Below, piece by piece: positions 1-13,212 of a stretch of DNA of 64,000 bases. The stretch's first letter is position 1, and each line of letters begins with the position of its first letter. This DNA is from Lineus longissimus (lineage: Eukaryota; Nemertea; Pilidiophora; Heteronemertea; Lineidae). The position numbers and the translations under genes were made by a program. The stretch is from positions 1,125,501 to 1,189,500 of the forward strand of contig NC_088310.1 of NCBI RefSeq assembly GCF_910592395.1. The letters are read 5' to 3'. Below the pieces are notes generated by a model that did no database searches, was not told the origin of the DNA, and worked only from the letters and a program-made list of their open reading frames with translations.

Positions 1-2527
1 TCTTCAAACAAATGGATGATCTTCAGTAATGGCCACTAGTTACCTAGGTTGCATTCCCCTAATGAATAAAAGGCCAATTAGCTTGAATGGGCGTGATGGT
101 TGGCTTACATCAAAAGTTGCCTGCTGTACCAGTATGTCGTTTAACAGGTCTTATTGGCGCTTTATGGATGACAATAGATGGGAATGTGACCGCGATGGGA
201 GGGCTGATGTTTCTTGTCCATTTGCCCAGGAGTCGACTTGGCCATCATTAGTTACCTGTAGAGGTATTAGTCAGCTATTCAAACACTGTCAGTTGATATT
301 TCATCTCCACTCAAACAATAGACGATTCTTTGTCAGGTTTAGGTGATCACGTTATTGTTTTCAGCTTCTACCAATACCAGATTCAAATTGACCAGTCTGA
401 GTCGATATCTGTTCTCCTTTAATTGTTTTAGCACAGTCCTTGTCTTGACCAAATTGTTATTATATGACAACTACCTTTAATTCTAGTGCAATGACGTGTC
501 CAAGATCTTGTGTGTTCAGAAGCTCAAGGCCAGTGGTAAGCCTCCCGTTAGAAAGACCAATGTCTACTGTGAGGCCTATATGTCCTTAGACATCCTGGGA
601 AACTGTTCAGAAAATCATTTCAATCAAAAACGCAATTTGCCAAATCACAAGCTTTTTGCATCTTCCATGTAACTTTTTCTATTTCATGAAAATGTGATTG
701 GGAGAAAACCACGAATACCTTTTACTCATTGTGTGACTGTATAGTGCACCTTTGTACGTGGTCATTGTCCGTAAACCACAAAAATCCCAGCTACTTTCAA
801 GCCACTCCATTCTAACAATTTCCCGAATAAAGTTTTTATCTCAAAAATGTCGATGTGGTATGAGAAATTATTGGGTTGAATGTGAGGATGTCGTTGACGA
901 CCGGCCCTCATTTCCTTGACATGCTCTGTGAAGCCATGGCCACGAGCGCCCAGTATTATTCTTAAGCCGTGACAAAAGCTGATGAACCTGTGAAAGCTGT
1001 CTAAATGACAATGACCTGACTAAGGTATAGGTAACACGCATCATGCCGGGAGAGTGTACCACCATGCTGGCGACTACAATCAGGATAAAGACACCTTACA
1101 CATGATACATTTGCTCTGGTAACAATACGAAGCGTGGCACACACAGAACTTCAAAATGTCCCCTGAACCTTCGCGCTAGAGTGATTTCTAGTCAGACAGG
1201 TTACACCGGGTCTAATAAATAATGGCATTGTGTACAGAAATTGCCTTAAAGAGTTCAGCAGCATCTCTTTTCATACGGAAAATGACGAATTTTTTTTCAA
1301 TGGCTTTCCCACACTTCTTGCTTTGGGCGTCTTCACCGGAGCAGATGAACTGAGGGACGGTTATTCATCATGAGACTTTGAGCAGGTTTCCGCGGATTTA
1401 TGTGACGAAAATAACATTGAATTGTTGAATGAAATTCGCTTTGTAAAGACTCGATGGAAGAAGATTTTTGCGGCTAAGCTTCTCAGTAAATATGTGGGAT
1501 CATTAGAGTTCACCTGTCGTCTTTGGCAATTTGTTAAAAAAGATGTGAATTTGTCTAATCAAAAACGGATATGTTCATGTTATCAATTTTGTTGCAATTC
1601 TTTTTCTGTAATGGCATCAGAGAACACATTCTCTGCTATGACTTGTAGCACCGGGTAAAATTACTCAGATCGTTGTCACCGCCGACACGCCGCTAATTAA
1701 CATCTTCAACCAGAGACGTCTCAAATATCTGTTAGATAATGATTGGTAGTTGGTAGAGACTGGGATGGACCTGCCTCGAGCTACTGTCATAAGATCATGC
1801 TACCCTTGGGCAATACGACTAATGACTTGGCGGTGTGGCACTTTGGATCGATTCGTTAACAGCCGTTACTTCCACCCATTTTTTCTGCACAGCCACTTTG
1901 ATCAGTTTTTAGAATATCCTTACTTTTTCTTGCCATCGCAGAAGCAGCCAACCATTTTTGTTTTATTGAAATGAGTCCATCTCGGTTTGATCCTTCAGTG
2001 TGTCTGGCCTTTATGGTCTGCCTATATGTTATTTGTGATGTCAGTGCCTATCATGGTACCCCTGTTTGGTAAATTATCAGTAATGTTGGAAAATCCAAAT
2101 CTAAATTGAAATATTACAATTCTAATAAGAAGAAGGCCTTCACCCTCCTTGAACATGGTCTTGACACATGATATTCCTGTTAGTGTTAGATGAAATGCTT
2201 GCACTGTTCGATAACTCTCTCATAGATCGATTTCCGATCCGTGATCAATGACCTATGAGCTATGAGAACGAGGTGATCTGACTAGCTCCCGTTACATTCT
2301 CTTGTCTCAATACTGGTAACAAGTCCAATCCGATTATAGAGTTGGGGGGCCATTGATTTGTCAATGCTAGATCTTAGTTCAAGTTTTGACCTTGCGTGTG
2401 GTTTTTACTTGCATGGCATAACACCTGATAACAGTTTTACTTAAAACGAGTTGATTCATCCATTCTCCATCGCCAATGTTAGTAATGAACTGATAATGTC
2501 CAACGGTGTTTCAAAATTGTGATGATA
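1..2527. other. Intergenic, nothing recognised
   Basis: Open frames at 29-346, 868-1065 and 1422-1974 are short, several lack an ATG, and none resembles a known domain. No repeats or RNA genes were seen. Confidence 0.6.
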
Positions 2528-3036
2528 TAGTATCTGTTGGAGTCAGGGTGTACCAATGGGTATCGTTTGGAATCAGGATGTGCCAATGGGTATCCGTTGG
2601 CATCAGGGTGTACCAATGGGTATCGTTTGGAATCAGGATGTGCCAATGGGTATCCGTTCGCATCAGGGTGAACCAATGGGTATTCCTTGGAATCAGGTTG
2701 TGCCAATGGGTATCCGTTGGCATCAGGGTGTAGCAATGGGTATCGTTTGGAATCAGGATGTGCCAATGGGTATCGTTTGGAATCAGGATGTGCCAATGGG
2801 TATCCATTGGCATCAGGGTGTACCAATGGGTATCGTTTGGAATCAGGATGTGCCAATGGGTCTCCGTTGGCATCAGGTTGTACCAATGGGTATCCTTTGG
2901 AATCAGGATGTGCCAATGGGTATCCGTTGGCTTCAGGGTGTACTAATGGGTATCCGTTGGAATCAGGGTGTACCAATGGGTATCAGTTGGCATCAGGGTG
3001 TACCAATGGGTATCCGTTGGCATCAGGGTGTACCAA
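2528..3036. repeat. 30-bp minisatellite, about 16 full copies
   Basis: The core CCAATGGGTATC recurs every 30 bp from about 2553 to 3003. Two versions, TTGGAATCAGGATGTG and TTGGCATCAGGGTGTA, alternate over much of the array, giving a partial 60-bp dimer structure. Because 30 is a multiple of three, the array is open in several frames on both strands (for example the 10-residue repeats HPDANGYPLA on minus and GCANGYPLAS on plus). This simultaneous openness argues against any one being a gene. Confidence 0.96.
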
Positions 3037-3291
3037 GTCTCCAATAGCTCCAGATCTGATTGGATGCCTTGATCCCATCAAATATGTACTCTGTTATTGT
3101 CGAGGGCCTCACAACCACTTGTCATGTCTGGTGCAATATCGATATATCCATAACTTTTCCCAACCAAGTATTTCTATTTTAAAACGACTATACATGTGTA
3201 AGAATGTGCAAATAAACTTCCGCGATTATTTGTTTGTATTTTTGATTAAGTTCTATTTGTATTCTGAAAATATCAAATAAGGTCCCTTGGG

Positions 3292-3333
3292 ATATTGGTG
3301 ACAAGACTTCGATTTGGAAATTGTCACCGATAT
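3292..3333. other. Inverted repeat able to form a 13-bp hairpin
   Basis: ATATTGGTGACAA at 3292-3304 pairs with TTGTCACCGATAT at 3321-3333, with one G-T-type mismatch and a 16-nt loop. No T-run terminator, tRNA or known miRNA sequence is associated. Confidence 0.7.
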
Positions 3334-5299
3334 TTACCAAACTCTAAACGGATGTGAACCATACGTGTACTGTCGCTGTTGGCTGTATCTGGTATTTTTT
3401 AAAATTTTGGGAACATTTTGGAAAAAAATTGAATTTTGAATTGAGTTAAGTGGTTTTTTTCATCATTTGTGGTGCCTTGTCGGCATTTGTCTCCTTCGTG
3501 ATCTGAAATTCCCCACAATGTTTTGAAATGATTTCGTTCAACTGTGGTGAGCTTATATGGTATGTGTAGCACAGCTTGTTGTGTACCCAGAATTCCAATC
3601 TTCTATTACATGGGGTGTGTCAGAGGATTGTTATCAGTCAGGTCACGCGATATTAAACAGATCGTACCATCAAACAGCTCCATTATTGTGGCATATTTTT
3701 CCTCGATCTTATGCGGTGGCAAACCTCTCCCGCTGCACCACATAAATAGCCTTTGTTGATTGTTCTTGACACGGGCGGTGCCCTCGTGATCACCTGACTC
3801 AATAACTTCTCGCCTATCGTTCTAACCTCCCATCAAGTATCTAACGTTACAACTTGTTATATGATTCATAAAGTCAATAATATGATGACTTCCGATCATA
3901 TCTTCCGTTTGTCAATAACTATTCTGCTAAATCTGGTCGATAACCTGGTTCGATCTGATGTGTGTTATCCCTTTCTTTCACTGGGTGATTTGGATATGCA
4001 GTACCTGATCAATGTGTACATTGAATCACTTTCAAATGGATCCTTTTTCAGTGATTACCTTGTCATTTCTTTGTGTTAATTGACCCATGCAGTGATCAGT
4101 TTTAACCAATAATTGGTAGAAAACAGATATATTTATTTGTGAATGACTTATTTCATACTCTTAGATTTAAAACCAGATTTTTTTCCATTTTGAAATATTT
4201 GACTTAGTTTTCACCAGACAGGTCATGTGGAAATATTCATCTAAAAACAAATCAAAATCTGAACTCATTTTGACTTAAAACTAAATTTGGAATTTTCTCT
4301 GCAATCAACAAATCTGTTAAGTTTTCAAATTAAGATGTCGACTCGTTCCTAATTTTCCATTTGAATTCCCGCGATATAATGAGACGCTCTGACATGTAAT
4401 TCCTCAGTATGGAAGACGAATTTCACCCTTATTAACGTTATAGGGCGAGAATGAGTTGCGGTGTCATCTTTGTGGCAGCTCGCACCTGACTTGAATCCAA
4501 ATGAACGCCACCTAATGGTGATAACTTACTTTATGATTGACTTGATCAGCGCGTCTCCTGAATCTTCCGCAGCCTCATTTTCATCTTGGTATCGGAGCTA
4601 AACCCAAGCGGCACTTGTCACTAATTCGCCTCATATCCTCAAATGACTGTTGACAGTTCATTTCAAAATAATAAGAATCTCACATACCCGATGATGAGAG
4701 GTATATTTTCTTAATTTCTCGGGCATTTCGGCGTCTTTATTCATTTCCCAATAGACACTCATCGGCTATGCACGATGTTTCGTTGACACTTTTGGTATTG
4801 CTTTTACCACCCTAGGGACGTATCAGCAGATTGTCAGTGTTTCTACTCTAATTTATAAAGGAGATTCATCGCCCCAAGCAAACAACAATATGATTAAAGT
4901 CCATCAGTCATGGGGTTAGGTTATCAGCGAGTGATCTGATGCGATGAGGGAGTGAGTACAGGTACAAGAATTGATCACCTGGGGTCGTGACTGGTTGAGA
5001 TGTTGACAGTTTTTATTGGAAGAAAATTGCCATCATCCATAACGGAGATTGGATTATGAGAGGAACGATTAGATTTGGGAGACACTTTTGATTACTTCTG
5101 GAAAGGGAGAGCAGACGTTATTGTGATACGTTAAACTTGACTGATTCCTTTACTCACAGGGAATATGATGTCGTCTTTGTCAATAAGCAACCATCTTATA
5201 TAAGTTTTCAAGCTAGCAAATGAATTTCATCTGAAGGCGAGGTTCCACTCTAATCTCCTTCCATGTTAAAGCAATTTGGCCTTAAAACTAGTTGCCGAT

Positions 5300-5390
5300 G
5301 CAGCATTGGGAGTGTTACAGTGAAGTGGTTGTACAGCAGATGTCCTGACCGAGAGGCAGTGGATTCAAGTCCGTTGGGAGACACTTAGTT
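5300..5390 (+). mobile_element. Possible tRNA-derived SINE head
   Basis: GATTCAAGTCC (5362-5372) fits the pol III B box, and TTACAGTGAAGTGG about 37 bp upstream is a poor A-box match at a suitable distance. Further right, CAGGTGCATTGCCTTGCCCAAGGAC (in two parts: CAGGTGCATTGCC, TTGCCCAAGGAC; 5572-5596) resembles tracts seen in marine-animal SINEs. There is no intact tRNA fold and no flanking duplication. Confidence 0.25.
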
Positions 5391-8300
5391 CTTTCTCTGA
5401 TACCTTTCGAAGGTTCTGTGATGTATTTTAGTCACCGCCACATGCACACATGTAACATCCCCTATTGACTTTGATTGTAACATTTTCAGCAAGGATTCCT
5501 TCGGGGAGCACCATGTAAGAACAAATGTAAAGAACAAATGTCAAAGCGATGGGGCCTCTTTGAGTCTGCTGCAGGTGCATTGCCTTGCCCAAGGACAAAG
5601 ATGAAGGACTTCATTCTTGTCCGGGTGTTAAGAGGTTAACTTCAGAGATGATGACTTATGTGGTCATCTTGTTATGATGTCCGATATCCACCATCGCCCT
5701 CGGGCTTTCTCTCCCCTGTGATACGACCAGAATAATTGTTATGATTGGTTGAGTGACTGCTGCCCGCACATCGCGACGCCGAAGACATCACACCATCCAC
5801 GTCTGACGAAGACATAATAACGTTCGCGGATATCATGTCAAAGTAATTATGATGATTTCAATATTGGCAAGATTGGCGGCCAGTCGGGTTCCCCCTGAGG
5901 GTCGTATCGAGGAATGACCATATCTCGCTGTAACAGTAGCTCTCAAAGAGAAAACCCAATTCGGGTAATTTCATAAGTTAATGTATTAGTTGTTGGTAAT
6001 AGTCTTATTAATGTCGTTATTGCTAATGTAAAGTGGTAAGGTTATGGCTGTGGGAATCGAAATGAAGAGATCCAACTTGGCGTGGAGTTCAGAAGTGGCA
6101 GGGAAATGGCTTTCAGCTAATTTATTGCTTGTAATTGTTATTAAAGATCATTTGGATCAAGGGTGACTGGCGGAGTCTGTTATAAGGTTAGGAGAGTTTT
6201 ACCTTTCACAGCTCATTGCGGCTAATCACTTTACAGTGAGAATGTTTCTTTTTCTGAAAAACATCGAGTCATGAGTAAGGACAGGATGGCTTTGTTACCA
6301 ACTTCTAAACATGCAAGGAACTTCAGTGGAACCATATATGAAGGCATCATGTATCCATGAGACTTTTGAACGGCAGATGTCTAATTATGCCCAAAAGATA
6401 CAGAAAGGAATGAGAAAGATGAATTTGCTGACTTTCCCTCTCCCCATGGTGCCAGTGAGAAGAGAAGATGGTCCGTCCAGATCACCTGTCTAACCGAGAG
6501 ATGCCTCATGGCGCTCCTTTGATGGTCCTTGCAGAATAACCATATTTATTGAAGAATGCGCCGAGTTTCCCCGTCCACTCAGGTATATGATCATCAGTTT
6601 CCATTATTAAACATGAAAGGCTTCATAAGTAGAAGGTAGTGGTTTTATCAATTACCCAAAGACAATCGCTCAGTGATATAAAACGATTGTTATTTTCTAC
6701 TGCCGTGAAGACGACATTACCGCGCATGCGAGGAGATAATCAGTCACCATGCCAACTTAACAAACACAAACACAAGCCAATCAGGAGGTCATCTTTGAGA
6801 GGTGATTAATGCAGTTTTAATGTTTGTGGACTTTAGGATGCTCGGAGCCTGGAGGATGCAGGACTCGCGTTTTGAGGATGGCTACTGATGCGGACATCGG
6901 GTCCATTTCCAGATGTTAGGCGGCGTTTCCTTCAATAATGGTCGGCTAATGGTTCATGTCTAATTGTCAGAAGGACAATTTCCCAAGATAGAAAAGTTTC
7001 TGTTTCTGATCCAGTTGTAATGATGCGTTGAAAGTCGTAATAATTGACCACTTTATTAGTTTCATTGCGTTTAGATTTATTGATAATTTGTGTCATCTTG
7101 AAACATTATCATGTTCGTCTCTCATTGCCTTTCTGCAATCTAGCTCCAAATTGCAAAAAATCAACTTGAAATCAACGGGGAGGGAGACTGGTGGCAGAAA
7201 CCAGGTTGGGGAGATTTTCCTAGTGTCCTTGGTGTCTCGGCCACCTCAGAGTAGGGCCTACGTGAACTCCATTTACCTGAGTCAAACCAGACCCAGTTCC
7301 TTTCCTGCACATATTAGTCAACTGGAGATGATCAGTTGGACATTCTAGCTCCCGCCTCGAGTTCTCCTGCAAAGTTACCATGTCGACTTCTGCAGCAATT
7401 GATACAAAACTTGTTCGAAGGTACTCAGTTGTCTCAAATATATTTCATGTTCAAACACATTGGCCATCACAATGAAAATGCTAATACAATCACAGTACTT
7501 GCAACATCTCACAAATTCCAGCTCCAGCCCGAGGGTGTGACAGGTCCTCATACAAAGATGTGAATTTCAAAATGACATTTTTCGCTGGTTGTCTTTCATT
7601 GTTGTTTCATTGCTGAGGCATAGTGTCACAATAGTGGTCAATTGTATCTTTTATATTTTGGATGGGATGGTCCATCTCCTATAGTGGTAAGTTATGACTA
7701 GATGATCGCCAGTGAATAAATGGGATGGTTTTTAAGTGCGCCTGACAAACATAAGCATACTTTGCCACTTGCAGACAGCGATATTGATGCTACCATTGTC
7801 TCGTAGCAAATGTGCTTTCTGTAAAAGCATCAGGACATCCTAACATGATTTGCGCTTTATGGTGTGACTCTATAGCTGACGCTTCCAGATGAATAGCGGG
7901 GGATAATACGGTATCCACCACTCTCGAGCAATGAATCCTTCGCCATTCAGGTATGGCGTCCAAACACCAGGGTTCACCGGTCTAATTAGTTACAGGCTTC
8001 GCAGGGTAATTAGTGGCTAATTGTGTAAAATGGTGAGATGATGTTCCGGAGATTTGATGGCAAATGTGACCGATTTGATAAACTCTGTTTCAAATCTAGT
8101 ATTTTACCAGATATTGGTGGGAAAGTGGTGGTTTGTCCTGAATTTTATTGAACATCAGGTGTCCTGCTACATGATATCATGTAATCACCACTCCTAGTCT
8201 CAATCCAGTTCTTACAGCCCTTAGAGTGGCCTACAAGACATCAAAGACTCATCTTCCAATAAGAAAACCACCTCTTTGCTTCCATCTATACAATTTCCAC

Positions 8301-9058
8301 TTAGCAACCAAGTACCGCCATCAACAGATTTATCACCGCTCTCTCCGCGATGGTACCGGCATCTTGACGGTGACATGCGGGAGGCGTGTCATGGTTGTGG
8401 CGGAGACAGGAGTGGGAGGAAGATGCTGCGTTCAATTGTCTTCTTCATCCTTTAAGACTGCAGCACGTTGCCTGTGGTGATTGATGCTGCTCTTCTTGTA
8501 GATGCTCTCACTCCCACCGAACTCAAGTTGTCAATTCAAATCTTTGAATATTCTTTAAGCCCCTTTATTGTTTGGTAGCTTTTGAAATGAAGTGCACGCG
8601 AAGTACTTGTAGACCTGCTACGGAGTCTCATCGGCCATATGAAAGACTGACCTTGTTTCGTCAAATGCAAGACTATACCTTTGATGACATCTTATTGTCG
8701 GAAGAGCATGATCGTGACAATATAAATTCCATGCTCCTCCGGTGTCTTCTAAGTTAATAGTTCAATAATCATCAATGTTATTATTAATGGCCAATTAAGG
8801 CAAGCCCTTAAGATCTCTTTGTTAACGAGGGAAGATGCAACAAGGTGATGTGAAGCTGGCTATTGTGTCAACCATCAGTCGCCGCCGCGGACTGATCAAG
8901 ATCACTTGAGGCAACTGTCCAGGGTTGCTCTGGGGATCTATGCTAATAAAACCGTTGTTTATACATTTCAAGGAAGGATATAAGCTCCTGGTTTGGAAAT
9001 GGGGTTATAGGACAAGAGAGAGGGCGTGTATAAGTCAAAAGTTTGTCTAAGTTTTGAT

Positions 9059-9073
9059 GGGGGGGGGGGGGGG
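9059..9073 (+). repeat. Poly-G run, 15 bases
   Basis: Fifteen consecutive G. Similar G-rich or C-rich runs occur near 46580-46597, 46699-46711, 51939-51961 and 56054-56067, an unusual frequency for an AT-rich region. The run lengths may not be reliable because homopolymers are prone to sequencing error. Confidence 0.9.
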
Positions 9074-12000
9074 TATAATCCTCCAGTGTTTTGTAGCCTG
9101 ATCCACGCATGAACATTCTTTCCTTCCAACTCCTGTAAGCTTTGCTCCTGATGCTTTCTTCTATTGAATGTAAACAGTATGGCAAATTGTGGCTGGTCAT
9201 TTTCAAAGCTCCTGCGGTGAACTTTCAATATTATCTATTGTACAAAACTGGTAAAATAGATAGCGTTTTGTAATAAATTGGTACTTAAAACTGCCCTCTG
9301 CGTGATGTTCAATGTTGTCAATTCATTTCCAAACATAAAACCCATGAAAGACCCCATTCAAACTCTCTCACGAACTTTCTAACTTTGCAATGTTTCACAA
9401 CAGTGTATAGAATCTATCCGCCCATCTCACCTTTGCATGGTAATTTACTCTATCATTAATATTTGTATTAGAGCCATCACTCCTACCAAATATTGACGTG
9501 CCATTCATTCAGATGAAGCTTTTAGGAGTCGGGCGAATCCTTAGTAACACTATCATTCATAACTGTGCGAGACAAATACCAAAAAGCTTCGGGGACGGAT
9601 ATCGTTACTTTTTGTTTCCACGTTGAATTGAATGAGATATTTGCACAGGGGTTCCCTTTCAAGCGTGATTATGGTCAATAGACATGGTATCATCCCGCTT
9701 GATGGAGAGGGCATGAATTCCCCAGTTCCCACAATCGTACGCCATTCAACCGAAGGAAGCCATCATGACCTGATACATGAGATTTTTAAACATATTTTCC
9801 ATTCACAGTTGACCCAAGTTTCCTGTACAATATCATTGTCAATATCGAGTCACTTTGGCTCAAGTTACAATGAAATGTAGTACATTTTATATTCCATCCT
9901 CGGAAGGGTTATGATCGCAATGTAAACACACTACAGAATGCAGCAGTCCCATTGTTCATCTCATAATGAAAATACAACTCGCCATTAGATAATAATTTCA
10001 AGTCGGCCCAATAGATGTTCCGCTTATTTAGTTTGTGTAGTGATGTATTATGTCTCCTTTGTCGCCGCAGTGTAATATTTGGTTACCGTCAAATCGTGTT
10101 TCGTTAATTGGGATTTATGATGATTCTTTGTTGGGGCGGTGATGGGTGTCCTTTCAAATCGTAATAAATAAAGGTAGACATCAGTAAATATTACCAACTG
10201 AAACTTGATCTGTGCTTTTAGTTGGAATCATTTCATATCATTATCAGTAAACTCGCACAGCGTCGAAATTTAAAATAAAGATTTCAGCGTTCCAAGGAAC
10301 AAAATCAGCGCCTCTAGTGTTGACTTGTCAAGTGACAAACGTAGACATTGGAGAAATGGCGAGGGAATTAGTACCATTTATAAGTGGTGCAGTGTAATGT
10401 GTGTATAGTTAAGATAAATTGCAGATTAAACCAGATCCATACTTGCACTTAAATGCCTAATGGATGACGGATCAGCGGAGGATGGTTTGGGGTTCCAGCT
10501 ATTGATCGTCCCCCACCCTAAAACGGACGATATATTTCTAATTTTATTCAAAGCCTAGTTCAATTTTTTAGCTCAGATGGCAGTACTAGACAATGACGGA
10601 CTCGTAAGGATGTGACATGTCATACGCATTTATATTCATATAAAGTTTGTAACACCTGTTTGATGAAGCAGTTGTCAACCCGTACCACTAGCGGGCTCTG
10701 ATCATACTCATTACATATTATTGCTACATCAATTAAAGAGATAAATTGTCTTTTCAATTCAACAGAATTCACAGAATTTGCTTCGTATCGTTGGGAAATT
10801 TTTATATTGCAATAACAAATGTTTGCGCACCATCCTCCGTGATGGAAACTTATACTAATGACTCCGCTGCATTTTCACAATATTTGTCCAAAGCGGGGAC
10901 ACAAGGTGAAGTGAGTGAACGATACCGCTTGCTTTTGTCTCGATGTCATCAAAGCCTGGATGGATGGCGATGATTTTCAATAGAACCACCATCAATACTG
11001 TAGAGCTACAGTGTTATTATGGAGTAATATTGGCCGATTGCGATCATTTCGCCACCTGAATGCGATTGTTTAGAGGAAGTCAATCTTGAGGCTTGATAAA
11101 ACAGATGGAAGCCCAGCCCTTTCAGATTATCAAACACCATGTTGTTTGTCTTTGTGGTTTCCGATGTACCATGGCCAATCTCATTATCAGTTTGAATGGC
11201 TTACTGGTGGCGAGCGCCATTCACGCCAGGGCGACTGGATGACACACAGAGGTCAGGGAATTAGTCTAACTTGATGCTCTTGAGTGTTGCTGGTCGTATA
11301 CATCCTTGATTGAGTCAATATGATAAAAAATAGATTCACTTCTATGACCTCATGTTTTGTACAGTTTACCTGAACTAAATTAAGATGACATCAAATCTTT
11401 AATCTGTAGAATTTTCTTCAACAAACTTTATGACCAATCATCTTCTAAATTATCTGTGATTTTCACTTTAATTGCATCATTAATAACAACGTTAATAAGC
11501 CAATTGTGCTGCGATTGATTATCTGTGGACTAATAACACCTTTGGACACCTGACCTGTTGCGACGTGCATGTCGTTGCATTTCAAAGACTTATTAAGTTA
11601 AGCTACGACAGAGCACACAAAACTGCCTCGAGCCATCCTGGAGACTAATCTCCTTCTCCAATTAGCCTCAGCATTACAAACTTTGTCTTAATTATTCCTC
11701 ACATTCAAACTTCCTATTACGCCATTTACAATAAAAGAAAAACTGAAGTTAACAATAAAAAGCATTTGACATCTTGAGTGATGATAGTGGTAATTTGGAG
11801 TAAGATAATTTGATTTTGCCCGGGGGGTTGTTTAAATGTATAATGATGGTCAGGGGGCCCTATCTACCCCAAGACCTGTATAAGAGATGGGATATTATCA
11901 AAATGAAATTTATGAGTTTAATATGAAGTGAATAAATAAGTGTGGAGAATGGATTCTTTCCACTCTGCCAGTATGATCATTAAGATGATAAACGACCTTT

Positions 12001-13151
12001 ATAAACGACTATTATAATTGACTAATTATCCCTAACTTGGAGTATAATGGGGAGGAGATGGTTATGGGGGTTGATAGATCCACCCTTATGTAATCACTTG
12101 TATAGGGGTACTTGTCAATATGACTGCTTGTTCTCTCGATAATGGCCTCTCATCCCAAAGGGCCTAATGCTTTACATACATTAAACTGATATGTGCCCTC
12201 TCTCAAATCTAAGGAAAGTGAGTTACTCAAAGTCAGTGGCCTGACTTTCACATATTATGCCTCCATGTAAGTCTGTTGGTCCTTGTCTCCACACCTGAGT
12301 GAGTAGTTCACAGTGCAAATTAATGAGAGGGGTGAAGATGTTTTAAGGCTTAAGGGAGAAAATACACGTCGGTACATTTTCAATACCTTTTAACTTATAT
12401 TGAAACAAATTTTTAACTGGGACACAAATTCCTTTTAACATTGAAAATCGTTCGTCCAAAATTAGTATTGAACTCAATAATTTTGAAGGAACACAGAAAC
12501 ATCGAAAGGGACAAATGGCCAAGTCTGGTTGGCTCGTTGTAAGAAATCTTTAAATTCGTTGATGTGTCGGCAATTAGGCTGTGGGCGTCGACGAACTATA
12601 GGTACACAAAACTCGGTTTCTATGGTGATCCTTTTATTGCCTTCTTTTCCGTTGAAATTGAGAGCATTTCAATTGTGTGTACCTGTAGGGAGTATTGAGA
12701 ATCAGCAAGATCATTTGGAATGAAGAGTTAAAACAAACTTCGATATCATGAATCATCGGGAATGGATAATCAACCCTTGAGGGTTTCAAACAGACTTCTC
12801 TAAAAAGTCTAAAAGAAGTGAAGTCTCTTATTCTTCTGAAAGGTTTGAAATGCATACCATGAGAAAACGGATGGGAAGTCATTATCATTTTCAATATGGC
12901 TGAACTCAAATACCTTTGACTGGGGTATTCGACGAACTTGATGTTTTTTTCCGATGCGGTATCAACAGTCCTTTGTTCTGGCAAATGAAACTCAATATCC
13001 AATCACAAGGTTATGTTAAAGTTATATCCCTTTATCAATAACTTCATAAAACCAATAATGAAGTGGGAAGTTAAACTTGATTGTTTGTCCCCCAGAGGTA
13101 GGTGGGTGCGTTGGCTGAGAGCTCCAAACATAAGGAACCGGAAAAGTATTG

Positions 13152-13212
13152 GGTCGCGTTACCAGGTTGGTCGCGTTACCAGGTTGGTCGCGTTACCAGG
13201 GTGGTCGCGTTA
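13152..13212 (+). repeat. 17-bp tandem repeat, about 3.6 copies
   Basis: GGTCGCGTTACCAGGTT is repeated at 13152, 13169 and 13186, with a partial copy at 13203. The motif resembles the inside of the dispersed CAGTGGAACCCCGG element (GGTCGTGTTACCGGG, GGTCGCATTACCGGGG), so this may be an expanded fragment of that family. Confidence 0.85.

Larger units (their letters stand above)
3037..13151. other. Intergenic desert
   Basis: No supported gene in 10 kb. It holds the hairpin at 3292-3333, a possible SINE head at 5.3 kb, a G15 run at 9059, and a TACCATTGTC site at 7791-7800. The minus frame at 12634-13002 includes DYPFPMIHDIE, faintly like a retroelement reverse-transcriptase word, but its neighbours do not fit (see rejected). 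Confidence 0.6.

Noticed and set aside
2479-3280. Several long frames of about 120-197 codons on both strands (HPDANGYPLA, GCANGYPLAS, PMGIRWHQGV)
   Set aside because: They lie in a 30-bp array whose length is a multiple of three, so many frames are open together. No start, signal or flanking coding sequence favours one.
12634-13002. 122-codon minus frame with DYPFPMIHDIE, faintly like the YPLPRIDDL word of Ty3/gypsy reverse transcriptase
   Set aside because: The expected words on either side (for example VDYRKLN before and FSTLDL after) are absent, and no LTRs or other retroelement genes are nearby.
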